Assembly: GCA_027946365.1 (NCBI GenBank)
Contig: JAPEUQ010000004.1
Coordinates: forward strand, 372,001-436,000
Origin: Kalmusia sp. IMI 367209
Lineage: Eukaryota > Ascomycota > Dothideomycetes > Pleosporales > Didymosphaeriaceae
Length of the DNA: 64,000 nucleotides
Direction of reading: 5' to 3'
A program made the translations under genes and the position numbers. This document shows, piece after piece, positions 20,649-32,049 of this stretch; position 1 is the first letter of the stretch, and every line of letters starts with the position of its first letter. The notes beneath the pieces were generated by a model. It did no database searches. It saw only the letters and a program-made list of their open reading frames with translations, and was not told where the DNA came from.

Positions 20649-21750
20649 ATGTCATCCAACGGCGAGTCGGGCGATTCGAGCGTGTACGTGATTGACTGGA
20701 ATGGAATCTACTGGCTTCGACAGCTGCACACCTGCGGTATTGTCTTCATCGTCTTATCAGTGTTGTTTGTTTCACTACGCTTCATTGGCATGCGTGTAGC
20801 TGCAAGCAAGCGAAAGGCTATAACATTTGGCATTGATGATACGCTAATAATTGCGGCCTTGGTCTTCTTTTTACCCCTCTGCATTCTCCAAATTAGTGAG
20901 TTCCTCCCACGAACAAGCAGGTTGCCTGGTGTTTACTAATGGACCTGTAGTACGCGCGAACAGATACATCTCATCAAATTTAAGTTTAACTCCTACCGAT
21001 GAGCAACTTATGGACGACTTCAAGGTCATTTACGGCACTGGATATGGCTTCAGTATAATGTACCCAATTGCAGTCGCACTACCAAAGATCTCTATCTGCT
21101 TCATGTATCGCAGAATCTTCAACAACCACGTCAACACACGCCGCACTGTCGACTGCCTGATCGTCTTTCTCATCGCCAACTGTATTGGCTGGTTCGTCCC
21201 ATCTGTCTTGGTCTGCTCACCACCATCCAGCTACTGGAACCCTCCAACAGACGGCAGCATACCAAAGTGCCTCGACATCAAAATGATCGGCACCTGGATT
21301 CCTTTCCCCCATATCGTGTCCGATCTCGTCATCCTCATCCTCCCGCTACCAATCCTGATAGAAATGCAGCTCAAGCTGAGCAAGAAGATTGGTTTGATCA
21401 TTACCTTTAACACCGGTTCAATGGGTCTTATCGGCGCTTGCATTCGTTTCGGTATCTACGTCCACCGCAACTATGTCGTCAATGCCAGCGCTCAAGACAC
21501 CTCCACAACTTCTGAGGCCGTCACGACAATTGTCTCCATTGTCGAGCCAGGCATGTATCTGATCGCAGCATGCTTACCGTCGATGCGAGTATTGGTCCGT
21601 GAGCTGCACGCGTCTCTCAGCTCGGGTCTGTCGTCTTTCCGCGAACGTCGTCGCGGCTCAGCTAGTAAGGAAAGCGGCCGCACCTGCAGCAGCGATGGCT
21701 TTCCTTTTAGTTCAAGAGACAAGCAACGATATGTAACTGGAGGATCGTGA
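20649..21750 (+). CDS. Rhodopsin-like/PTH11-type seven-helix membrane protein
   Basis: Predicted exons 20649-20895 and 20951-21750 (intron 55 nt, donor GTGAGT, acceptor GTAG, phase 1) give 348 residues. Seven hydrophobic segments are visible, starting with IVFIVLSVLFVSLRFIG and LIIAALVFFLPLCILQI in exon 1. Between helices lies the family signature around GYGFSIMYPIAVALPKISICFMYRRIF. The C-terminal tail is polar, with Ser/Arg-rich segments. This is the fungal rhodopsin-domain family, which includes many PTH11-like receptor candidates; they are called receptors by topology and few have known ligands. There is no lysine in a retinal-binding context that I can identify, so light sensing is not implied. 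Confidence 0.82.
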
Positions 21751-22645
21751 ATGTAGCGCCGGAAAGCGGGAAATGATAAGGTTAATAATGTTACACTTTT
21801 TATCCGTCCTGTAGCCGTGTACCTATGGTACTTTGATAGCTGTATCTACTCGCCAACAACTTTCGCAAAAATCAAACCTGATACTCTATGCTATTGTATG
21901 GTCACGCAAAAAGGTTTATGAAAATGGGTAACAATGGTTTTGATTGAGTGTTGTCGATCGGAAAGTAACCCTCCATCATGTGACACACGACGCTAACCTC
22001 CGCAACATCACCACGCTGCACCCACACACTCAGAAGCCTTTCGCAACCCCAAAAAATGCATCGGCCGGGACGTAATTTCCTTGGAGTAAAAGTGGAGGAA
22101 GATGCTTCTACAATTCAATGCGATGATGCGGTAGCGACGGTGATACGGTAACTAGATAGATTATTGACTACCTCCTGGTGGACAGGTAGTCCAGGTAGTC
22201 CAGGTAGCGCAAATGATGTAGCGCAAATGATTTAGCGGTAAGTGAAGTATCGAGATCGATCTTAGTTATTTGTATCACGTGATAACAGTAGGCTATTTAC
22301 AGCTCTCCGTTTCGCACAAATTGCTCCGCCTCTCTTAGTATTGCTGCTTTAACAGCTCCTGGACCCGAGCGCTTTGTTTGTCCAAGCTTTGCCGGTTTTA
22401 AATCGGAACCTGAATCAGTACTAATACTACCGAAAGCAGGAGAAGGGCGAGAACAATATCACCGGATACGGTCCCATGGCAAACAGCGGAGCAGATAGGA
22501 AGACTTGCTCTCAATATAAACTCGCATCCAGCACGCCAAACATCTGACGGCTAAGTCTCTGCTGTTACTCTCTCATTTCTACTCCAATACCCAAGCGCCC
22601 ATTTCCTGTAAACAATCTGTTATTCACAAGAACTCGTAGCGTACG
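21751..22645. other. Intergenic with short tandem repeats
   Basis: Spacer between the convergent 3' ends of the rhodopsin-like and HET genes. It contains two short tandem duplications near 22184-22233 (a GGTAGTCCA unit, then a GCAAATGATGTA-like unit) and nothing else that I recognise. Confidence 0.5.
22184..22233. repeat. Short imperfect tandem duplications
   Basis: A nine-base unit (GGTAGTCCA) is present about two and a half times and is followed directly by two copies of a unit containing TAGCGCAAATGAT. The tract is about 50 bases and noncoding. Confidence 0.7.
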
Positions 22646-25001
22646 TTACGCCAACTGAAACTGTTCCATTCTCAATTGCCCGTTCCGCCACTCATCGATG
22701 GCTCGACCATTCATGTATCGCTGAACGAAGCATTCGCCAACAAAACCATATTGAGCGGCAATGTCCTGGGTATCGTCATTGAAAGGTTGCCTCCTTATCA
22801 AAAAGGGAACGTTTCCCCCAATAAGTACAACAATGATATCTCCAATCCTCGCCGTGTAGGGGCAAAGTCCAGTTAGCTCTTCACCTGCAAGTCCTCTTCC
22901 AGAGAATAGGCATCGACTGATACACGGTATTACTCCGCCATTTTCGGTTGCAGACTCTTCGTGCGCAATCAAATGGTCTGTCATCTGGACATATTTGTCA
23001 GGGCGGGCCACGTGCGCTGTGGTTCCACCGGGAGTCCATGGTCCCAGAATGCCGGCCGGATCAAAGATCTTCTCGAAAGCCTCAGTTAGATCATCAACCC
23101 CTGTTCCGTAGGTGTTTCCCCATTGATAAGGTCGAATGTCGCGAATGAAGCCGATTTGTATTCCTTCTAGACTCAGCAGGTGGCTGGCTGAGGGGTTTTC
23201 AAGGATCTTGGGTTCAAGGACAAGGGGTCCGCAGGCTCTATAAGAGCAATCCATGTCGTAGGCAAGGGTGCTTTTTGCCCAGCTGCTGCTTCCGGTATGC
23301 CACATAGACCAAGTCGGCCGATCATTGGGTAATTCGGGGGATTTATCTGTTGACATTCTTTGCCATGTCCTGCCCAATGTAGCGTGAACGGTGGAAAGAA
23401 TCCTCAAAGACCGGTTCGCTCTTATCCACCACCGTGTAAAGTCAGAGAAGACCTGAGAAATTTGTTTGCTATAGTCTGGTTGAACCTCATCCTGAAGGTA
23501 CAGGCGATCAGCCTCTTCTCGTAAGCCCATCAGAGCAAATACTTTATCTCGAGGATCCGTGGCTCCCATATCTAGGCCGTGGACCAACAGCGCAAGAATA
23601 TCTTTATCGTACCGCCTGACCACAGACATTCTGTTGAACTCTTTTCGAACCTCGAATAAAGATAGAAAGATATCTGGTATGGTGAGATTCCCCATCGCTC
23701 GTGCCCTTTGCTTTGCTTTTATCATGCAGTTACCAATGCACATGACAAGATCCCAAGGTAAAGACTCTTTACCAATTTGCACGGTCGCAGTCCTAGCGTT
23801 GAAGACTTCCTGCAGCACCCAGACTCGAGTAAACCAAGGAAAATTGAACAAGCGGCTAACCGAGCCGTAGAATAGAGATCCGATACTGGTTTGGCCATGT
23901 GGCCTCTCCATGTTCTGATTCGTATTTTCTAAGAAGCCTTGTGGATCTTTCCTGAATGCGGCTGCGAAAAGGTTGATGTTGCTAAGCGTAGCCGGCGTCT
24001 TATCGTCTCCTTCACCTAGCCAAATGCAAACGTCTCTTGCGCCAACATATATGTCTCGCATCATGGCGACCTGTTGAGTGCGCTCGGCAATGTCTTCCCT
24101 GACTGATACACACAGCGTCGACCCACACAATCCGTGGAGCCCCTCTCTCGCGACATAGATGTTTTAGGGCATTGTGGAGGTTCGCCTGTACCTGAACCTC
24201 AAATATCTGTCTTGGTTCTTCGGGTGAAATACCCCTCATTGCAACATGCAGGGCCATTGTCGCTACTTCTTTTCTGGACCCCCAACAATACGAAAGCGCG
24301 GTATACGGGACGTTGTTTTCGGGGTCGGAAATTGACGTGTACATCAGGGCGCAAATCAGAGGATCGCCCAATTGTCCTGGTTGAATCTCTAACAGTCGAA
24401 TCTCTTTTCTATCACTATCAAGCGGAAAATATATCGGCATCTTACGGCTAGTACTAGGACTCTCCGAAATATTTGCAGCTTTTGAAGTCCATGACACCTC
24501 TAGCTCTACCTCGCGCACAAAATTGACCCATCGCAAGAATTTTGCCCTAGGCAGGATCTGAATGCGGTCGCCGGGGCATATCGAACTCAGCCAGCCTCGT
24601 TCGGATGTATCGTTTGATTCGAGTGACAAGATTGTCGTCCGCTCTTGGAAATTCGGATTTCCAGCATCATTATGGTAGAATCGCAGTCGGCGGGATTCTG
24701 GCCATTTGAATTCCGGTCTTGGTTCCACGGGTTGTGTTTCAGCAGCGATAATGACGTCAAACCATGTCCATGGTTCAGAATGTTGGCTACACCAACCTAT
24801 AGAGCTCTAATCAACGCGGTGCGCTTCCGCTTTGACCGCTTGCATACCTTGATCATGCGAGATAGTCTTGAGCACGACTTTCTTGACTTCATGTACGTGA
24901 TTCGGCACTGCTACCTCGACGATTGGACACTCGGGGCAATATTGCGATACCTGAACGAGGCTCGAATGCTTGACACGCACGATTTCAATGTCTGGCTCCA
25001 T
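22646..25001 (-). pseudogene. HET-domain (heterokaryon incompatibility) protein, frameshifted
   Basis: Exon 1 is 25001-24848 and a second exon runs 24796-22646 (51-nt intron, donor GTATGC, acceptor ATAG). The HET domain is clear: YTALSYCWG, then NLHNALKHLCRE, IVWVDAVCISQ, and further on the MMRDIYVGARDVCIWLGEGD block. Between the last two blocks the frame changes by one base at a GGG run (plus-strand CCC 24097-24099). Removing one base makes the summed coding length 2,304 nt, exactly 768 codons, with both halves in family alignment. No acceptable intron spans the break. HET proteins trigger cell death when genetically different hyphae fuse. The gene is therefore either a null allele or carries a single base-calling error. 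The C-terminal half ends with a GDIIVVLIGGNVPFLIRR segment typical of the family. Confidence 0.82.
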
Positions 25002-26112
25002 GTGTGAGTATAAAATGATTTTAAGTGGGTCGCTCTATGGACCGATGAAAAGGCGTGGGATCAAAATCAACTGAACTCCACCGCGATTTGGTATATGATT
25101 TCATATCATGCTACTTAATCTATTGTAGCCTAAATTGTGGCTGTGTCAGCATGCTGTATGCAAGCCCAATGTCGAGATAAAAGCGCTCGCAAGAGTATTA
25201 CCGGATATAGAAAGTCATCACCCCGCGGTTCTTTACTCCGCTCTCGGGTCAGCTACTGTACCAATCTACTACAATGTCACATCAAACATCTTTTTTCTAT
25301 TACACTCATGTATAGCTCTTCGCCTCAAATTAACACATATTTTCGTTTCTTGAAAAGCCTACTTCTAAGCATACCGAATGCATCTACTATTTACTTACTA
25401 CCTTGAAAGTATCCAAATTATATAGAGCTAACCATCTATTTCTAGTAGTCGTATGTTTACGTGTTCCTAGAAATACCTACCAAATAGTAGTGAGGGCGAT
25501 GATTTTCTTGCGCCCACGGCTAACCCATCAGTACCGTCAGACGATTTTGTCTTAGCCCCACTTTATACAATCTGTCAATCCAATCATATCAGCATATATA
25601 TGCAGACAAATAATCATCGCGCATTTGTTTTTGATTGATTTTGAAGAAGGGATAGTGGTTGATTGACTTTGAATATTGCTAGTTACAAAGGATCGAACAG
25701 TAAGATAAATTAGTAATCTTCTCCTACAAATGCCTTGTATCTATGTACTAGACTATACCTTCCCTCTTGAGAGACAGGAAGATTCTAGAATGCAAAGGTT
25801 CGATAGGGCACAAATACTTGATCCTCCACAGACGTTTGCTGCAATAAAATACCCTTTTCTCGCGGTATGCATTGTCATGTAGACATTAGCACTGTCGACA
25901 CAAAAGAAATTGAACGGGGACCCCATATGAACGGCGACTTCGCACCTTACCAAGCTGCAACATCGACATCAACATGCGGCCTAACCAACACATCGGCATC
26001 TTTGCGGCAAAGTACCGTATACAACACTATGTGAAGAGATAGATAGATACGCAATATCTTGCTCGTACGACTCATCCCTCACAACCTTAGCACTTCATTT
26101 TAGCTGGAAAGC
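25002..26112. other. AT-rich intergenic region, no supported gene
   Basis: About 1.1 kb of AT-rich sequence between the divergent HET and nitrilase-like loci. All frames are frequently interrupted. No repeat structure or RNA gene is recognised. Confidence 0.5.
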
Positions 26113-27225
26113 ATGTCTACACCCACACTTCGTATCACAGTAATCTAAGCACGAACTAGCATGGTTTGACCTGCGTGCCACTGTTGCCAAAACCCTCCGT
26201 TTGATCGAAGAAGCCACTCAGAATGGCGCGAGGTTGATTTCGTTTCCTGAGTGCTAGATGCCTGGATATCCGGGTTAGATATGGTGCGTCCGTATCACTC
26301 TTTCCCTTCTACAAGACTGATTGCCTACAATACAGGTCCCACGCCTACGACACAGCGCTAAACACACGCTACATTCAAAACTCCCTGGGTGCTGATTCTG
26401 AAGAAATGGAAGCTATCGAAATTGCCGCTAATGAAAATGATATCTGCGTCGTACTAGGTCTCTCAGAGAGAACCGCAACGAACACTTTGTACATCTCGTC
26501 TGCCATCATCTCTCCTAGTGGAGACCTCCTCGTAAAGCGGCGTAAGATCAAATCTTCGCACATTTCAACTCTACGCCCTCCCTTCCTGCGCCTTTTTACC
26601 GATTACTTATCACAAACAGGAACGCAACATTTTCGGCTCCGGCTCCGGGCCCGACCTGCTCAACGTCGCTGACATAGACTTCGGCGATACGGTTGGGAAG
26701 GTGAAAGTAAGTTTCCTAGCCTGTTGGGAACACACCTTACCACTTATGAAATATCACACCTATGCTTTGTCCCCTACAGTGCATATCGCGCAATGGCTCC
26801 CAGTGCACCCACACGCTTCAGCCAATGCACCATCCTCGTATAGCGTAAGCTACGAGGGAACGCTTAGTCTCAGCTCAACATTTGCTATCAAGGGCGGGGC
26901 ATTTGTGTTATACACTACTCCTGTCTTAAGCCAGCGTGCTGTAGATATGATTGAGTCGAAGGATAGACTTGCGTTGAGAGGACCGGGGGCCGGGCACGCG
27001 GCCGTTATTGGGCCGGATGGGAAGAAGCTGACGAAGGATTGGGAAAGTGGGTCGTCGAGTGAGGGCATTCTGTCTACAGATTTGGAGCTAGAGAAGGTGG
27101 TAGCAAACAGAGCCTTTCTGGATATGATGGTGGGGCATTATAGTAGGCCTGATCTATTGTGGTTTGGGGTGAATAGAGGGGAAATAAACTATGTAGTGGC
27201 TAAGGAAAGGCTGCAGAAGCTGTAG
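26113..27225 (+). pseudogene. Nitrilase/cyanide hydratase-like pseudogene with RIP-type stops
   Basis: Translated fragments follow the aliphatic nitrilase/cyanide hydratase order: [32 protein letters not shown] (catalytic Glu), MPGYPG, an intron about 26286-26335, the segment from SHAYDTALNTRYIQNSLG to LVKRRKIK (catalytic Lys), NIFGSGSGPDLLNV, LACWEH (catalytic Cys) and GHYSRPDLLWFGV. The gene is broken by TAA at 26146-26148, TAG at 26255-26257, TAG at 26276-26278, a small indel before WFDL, and apparent loss of the GT donor of the intron before NIFG. Where family alignment expects Gln and two Trp codons, the stops are explained by CpA-to-TpA changes on one strand or the other, the RIP context. 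From 26701 the frame is open to the normal C-terminus, so a truncated transcript could still be read. Catalytic residues survive, so decay is recent. Confidence 0.8.
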
Positions 27226-27481
27226 ATGGTGGGAATGCTGATATTTGATTCACGTGCAAAGTTGATCACATCACTAAAAATGTTAAAGGCCATCGCAGCG
27301 TGAAGACATCAGCGGTTTTCTGTGAAGCGGTATCCTCATCGTAACACTAGAGCACGCGAGCTATGCTTGATCGTGAAGCGTGCAAGTCGAACATAACCGA
27401 GATGATCATTTTTCCTGTCATAGTCTAAGGCCTGATACTATTGATATGGACCACCCGCTACGGACTTGAGGGATATTCACT

Positions 27482-30098
27482 CTACAACTGCTTACTTCTG
27501 ATCTTTTCCAAGAAGTTCATCCGCTCTGTGATACCACCCCATCCATCCATGGTATGTTTTCTCTCCAACCGCGCTAGCGCCAATCCATCGCCTCCTTCCA
27601 CATCCTCATCATCCTCACGGCTCCATATCCCTCTCTTGTTCGGTAACGGCTGTTGCTCCTTCCAAGCTGAAAGCACGTCAGTGGCGAGATTTGGACGCCA
27701 CCGTGTATGCTTTAAAGCAGCAGCAATGTACTCGTCGGTGAATCCTTCTGCATGTTGCTCGTCGAAGTATGCATCAACTTCGTCGGGCTCGAGGGGTTCG
27801 TCGGGATCGCTTGATCCGGCAGACGAGGCAATAGAGGTTGGTGAGTGCGGTGGTGATGATTGTAGGGATTGCGGGGGAGGAGCAATGGAGAGAGGGTGTA
27901 GATCTTCGTTCAATGATTGGCGGAAATCCTGGAGCGATTGTGTTGTAGAGGCGTCGGATGCTAACTCTGGTGCATCGGATGATAATTTCTCGTTGTGTTC
28001 ATCTTCATCTTTCTCTTTCTCTTTCCATTCCTCTTCCTCTTCCTCCTCTTCCTCCTCTTCTTCTTCTTCGAGCATCTCTTCTCCTTCTATTAGCTGTGTG
28101 AAGCGGGCTGGTCGCGGGAGGGGGGCCAAAGTAGCTCCTTGCGATGGCGAGGAGAGGATGGCTTGTGTATCGAACACGGGTGCGTTAAACCTGTAAGCGC
28201 GGGGTGTCGAGGTATTGGACGGATAGTCGCTGAAAGCAAGTGGTTCTATCAGGCCTGGAGAAGGTGCGATTGCTTCAAGTATATCCGGATCAAAATTTTC
28301 AGATTCTATCGACTCCTGGGGTGACGTGGTCCCTGGTTCTTCATCCCGTTCGATGCTAGCTTTCGTCGAGCGCCCTGTATGAATGGCATCCTCCGCGACT
28401 TGGTCTTGCGAGTCCGTGGAGGAGGTCGCAGCAGATAATATCTCCACAGGCTGCTGTTGAGTGCCTGAAGACATCTGCAGCTCTATATCGCCGCCCCGCG
28501 GAGGTGATTTGCTCTTCCGTCTCTTCACCAGTCGAGAAGTGTGATTATCCCCCTCTTCCGACTCCGTTATGCCTAAGCCTCCATGTATATGACTTAACCC
28601 CTTTTCGTATGCCTCAGTAGTGTACGTCGGAGTCACGTTGACTGCAGTTAACGATGATGATAACGGTACCTGGGATGATTTTGTAACGGTCTCGTTTGCT
28701 AGGCGACTATTTTCAGCCGCCTCTTTAGCGAAGTATGGGGCTCTCTCTTCAGATGTTAAAGAATCCCACTGAGATAGCAAAATTCTGTGTATTCCGGCTA
28801 TATCTACGTGTTAGATCTGGTATCACGACAAAGGCGATATACGTACTGTAATCAAGATCAGGTTGGTCATTCCACAACAACCATTTTTTCTCTTTTGCGA
28901 AGAATCTGTAGGCAGAAGGGGCCTTCCCCTTGTGACGGTCGTTGAGGTATGATTCAAAGTGGTTATCCTCTGATTCAGCTCGTTTCCTTTTCGCACTAGG
29001 TGTCTCGGATTCAGAAATAGAGGGCCCGGGTTCTGATCCATGTCTATCTTCTGGACGACTTTCTTCTTCAGCCCCACTTGCTTGACTTGATCCTGGACTA
29101 GACGCTGTCGCACGCTTTTCCTCCACTGCCTCTTTGACCCTTTTGCGTTTTTCGGGCGGATCCCGTCGCCATTGCGGGCGTACCACCTTTTCGAAGTATT
29201 GCCTCCACTGATCTGCTGTCTGTTGCTTGCCTTCGGCCCATTTCTCCCATGCCTTCATATACTGTTCACCCGATATTTTAGAGATGACTTCGACAAAAGC
29301 GTACAAATCTTCCCACTCTGACTTATCGAACAGGCTGTCAAAGTCCTCGACAGTATACTCCCTCGCGCTCTTGTCTCTGTTTGAATCACCGGACTTTTGT
29401 TGATTGGCGCTTAGCCTGCTGGCCCGAGGATCATTGGCTTGTGCTCGCATTCGTGATGGCGCTGATTCAACGGGCGCGTCAGAGGGAGGCGAGGGAGGCG
29501 CATTATCTGGGATATTGAAAGCAGAGGGTGGTTTATGCTGCAACTGTTTAAGATAGCGATCGCGCCATGATTGCCATGAGTGTCTTGGGTACTGTCAAGT
29601 CAACGCAAGTCCTTCTACCTATCAGTCAGAACTTACCAGCTTCTCTAACTGTTTGTATATCTCGTTCCCGCCTGCGACTGCGCCTGATGCTGTCTCGTGG
29701 TCGCGCACCCATTTGTAAAGTATGCGATCCTCTTCAGCCGTATAGGCAGCTCTGGTTCCCTTAGCCGGTCTATTCAGCGAGCCCGGCTCGCGTGCTGTTC
29801 CCACGGCGGGTCCTGCTCGATGGTCCTCTGGATCTTGTAATTCCCCATGCTTGATCGACTCCTCTACAAAGGTATATGAAATGCTCCCAGGTGGACAGTC
29901 TGTTCGAAAGTGGTCGGCGATTATGTGGTCGGCCTTCTTCTCCAACGCAACCAGAGCGCCGCCATTGTTTCTAATTAGAGCGAGGAGCTGATTGCGGGTC
30001 GGGACGCGCTGAGCGACCCAGAAATTCCTGCCGGCGAATAGTTGACCTTGAAGTTTCGCGCCCTCGGCGACATGGTCGTATACGGTCGTCGCGGTCAT
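27482..30098 (-). CDS. RAP1: Telomere-binding protein Rap1
   Basis: Predicted exons 30098-29637, 29591-28847 and 28803-27482 (introns 45 and 43 nt) sum to 2,529 nt, 842 residues. The N-terminal region (about 15-100) has BRCT-like features including ALVALEKKADHIIADH. A Myb-type domain begins at AYTAEEDRILYKWV (about 118) and crosses the first intron (RHSWQSWRDRYLKQL). A second Myb-like or linker region, acidic and Ser-rich disordered segments and a run of Glu (about 640) follow. The end carries the Rap1 C-terminal domain (EGFTDEYIAAALKHTRW, then GIWSREDDEDVEGGD). Fungal Rap1 binds telomeres directly or through a Taz1/TRF partner and helps to control length and silencing. It is divergent from SWF1 with a 288-nt shared upstream region. 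Confidence 0.9.
28026..28080. repeat. Homopurine/homopyrimidine tract encoding poly-Glu in Rap1
   Basis: The plus strand is an almost pure CT tract made of CTC, CTT and TTC steps; read on the minus strand it encodes an almost unbroken Glu run in Rap1. Such tracts vary in length between strains by slippage. Confidence 0.8.
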
Positions 30099-30386
30099 GG
30101 CGGAGGGGAGGGTGGGGTCGGCGGCTCAAGCTGCTATGGAGGGGAAATAGCACGGTGTTGACGCGTGAAGGGCTGTGACACGCGCTCACGCGGGGATCCT
30201 TGGCACAGCCACCTTCACCGAGCATCTTCGTAACACGACGGCGAAGTTGAAGAACCACTTACAGCTATGGGCAGCTAACAAATGCTAAAGAAGCGCATAC
30301 TCACAGCGATTATAGCAAACAGGTGAAGGGCTTCCCCGTTAGTGAAAGTGCCCCGCTATGCGCACTCGACCCTACCGACCCTCATC
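30099..30386. promoter_or_regulatory. Shared divergent promoter of RAP1 and SWF1
   Basis: The 288 bases between the two start codons must hold the 5' untranslated regions and promoters of both genes. I cannot assign individual elements; the assignment follows from gene layout only. Confidence 0.55.
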
Positions 30387-31747
30387 ATGACTCTCGTACG
30401 CAACATAGTCATTTTCACCATAGCAGTTTCGCTTTTGACTTTTATTGCCTTCTTTGGCCGTACGCCAGCTTTTAGGTATTATGGACATTTGCGTATCAAG
30501 CTACAATGCTAACTTGCCACAGAAATACTCCGATCGGCTTCTGCTACCGCCTCCTTGTCCTCCGCATTCCCGCGGCGCTACGCAGACTCGACGTTATAAT
30601 CACGAATGGCCGCATTACAAGCGGTGGTGCCCGTCTGGGTCACCATCTCATGAACGAAAAACACCCGGTGGTTATGATATTCTTCCTTGGTCTGGTCACA
30701 ATTTCAGCCGTACTGTTTGTGCCTGCCGTTTGGGACCTGCTTCCTCTGCGCCACAAGCTCCTCATACCGATTCTACTACCCCAGCCGTATTATTTTACAT
30801 ATCTGTGCGCGAGAAGGAATCCTGAGATGCTCATAACAGAGCTGAATCATGCAGCTCAAATGCGGCACTATCCTTACGATAGAATCCTTTTCTATCCTGG
30901 TACGACATGCAGAACATGCCGGTTCAACAAGCCAGCACGCAGCAAACACTGCAGCATATGCAAGAGCTGTGTCTCGAGGGCAGACCATCACTGCGTATGG
31001 GTAAACAACTGCCTTGGACGTGGGAATCATAAATGGTTTCTCGCTCTGCTTCTTTCCACAGCCATTCTGCTAGCATACGGCGCCTATCTTGCCTACATCG
31101 CTCTGGCACCTCGGGTTGACAAGCAATATGCTAGATATGAGCATTGGTACAGGTTCAAGCCAAGTCCAGGTTCAAATCCTTCCAGCTGGGCTACATACGG
31201 AGAGATGAAGCTGCACTACTTCCTCACCTATGTCAGCATATACATTGATGAAGGCGGCATCTCTGCAGCGGGCGTTGGGCTTTTGGCTCTGCTCACATGG
31301 CCGCTCCCTCTCGGTCTTCTAGGCTACCAGCTCTACCTCATATACGCGGGCATGACGACGAATGAGAGCTCCAAATGGGAAGATTGGGTCGAGGAAATCG
31401 CAGACGGCAATGTATTCCTCGGCAAGCGTAAAGAAGAAACAATGCGAGACTATCGGCCCAGAGCAGTCAACTTTCAGGACTCGGCGCAGTCTTCGTCCTC
31501 AGGCACACCAATATCCACGCCGCCCGAGACACCGCCTGAAGACGAAGAACCATCGACTACTTGGCCGCTAGAAAGCAGACATATTCTCGTCAGTACCACG
31601 AACGGCCAGCCGCCTGCGCGCCTCCCGCCTCAGATACAATCTGTATCGGACAAAGAGAGCTTCAAGCGTATATGGGATCTAGCTGCGGTGGAAAATGTCT
31701 ACGACCTAGGTTTCTGGGACAATCTGTTTGAAGTATTAGCACATTAA
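30387..31747 (+). CDS. SWF1: DHHC palmitoyltransferase, Swf1-like
   Basis: Predicted exons 30387-30475 and 30523-31747 (47-nt intron with GCTAAC branch site) give 437 residues. The zinc-binding DHHC cysteine-rich domain spans about 155-205: CRTCRFNKPARSKHCSIC, then ADHHCVWVNNCLG with the catalytic Cys at about 187. Four transmembrane helices flank it, including MIFFLGLVTISAVLFV and FLALLLSTAILLAYGAYLAY. The first exon encodes an N-terminal helix followed by the FRNTPIG motif typical of Swf1 orthologs. Swf1 palmitoylates cysteines next to membrane spans of SNARE-like proteins at the ER. The C-terminal 100 residues are cytosolic, with a Pro/Ser-rich stretch and a conserved ending FKRIWDLAAVENVYDLGFWDN-type segment. 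Confidence 0.88.
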
Positions 31748-32049
31748 TATCCCGTTGAAAAAGAAGCAACAAGAAGTTCTCGTGCTGCAGGCATGCCCTA
31801 CTATGAAACACGCAAACGGTGGAGGATCTCCACCGGGATACGAAAACCGGTTCGCTTGCGCCCTCGTACCAGCCTTCCGCTGCCCATGACATCATGCATC
31901 AGCACAACAACCCCATATACCTATATACATGTCGGAGGTACCCTCATCCCGCTAGACTCCATAATTACCAAAGTAAAAGCCATCCACTGCTTCATTACAG
32001 CCATCAGAATTTGTGAAATCTTGACTTTGAATTTGATTTATTGCCCAAC
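31748..32049. other. Short intergenic stretch
   Basis: Three hundred bases between two genes in the same orientation. It holds the SWF1 3' end and the promoter of the small conserved protein; no element is recognised. Confidence 0.45.

Noticed and set aside
24090..24130. An intron spanning the HET frame break
   Set aside because: The only GT...AG pair nearby would be about 33 nt and would not restore the frame.
27441..28196. A 251-codon plus-strand frame rich in serine
   Set aside because: It is antisense to Rap1; the Ser run is the complement of the Glu tract.
30445..30825. A 126-codon frame overlapping the SWF1 start
   Set aside because: It runs through the SWF1 intron in another frame; the spliced DHHC protein explains the region.
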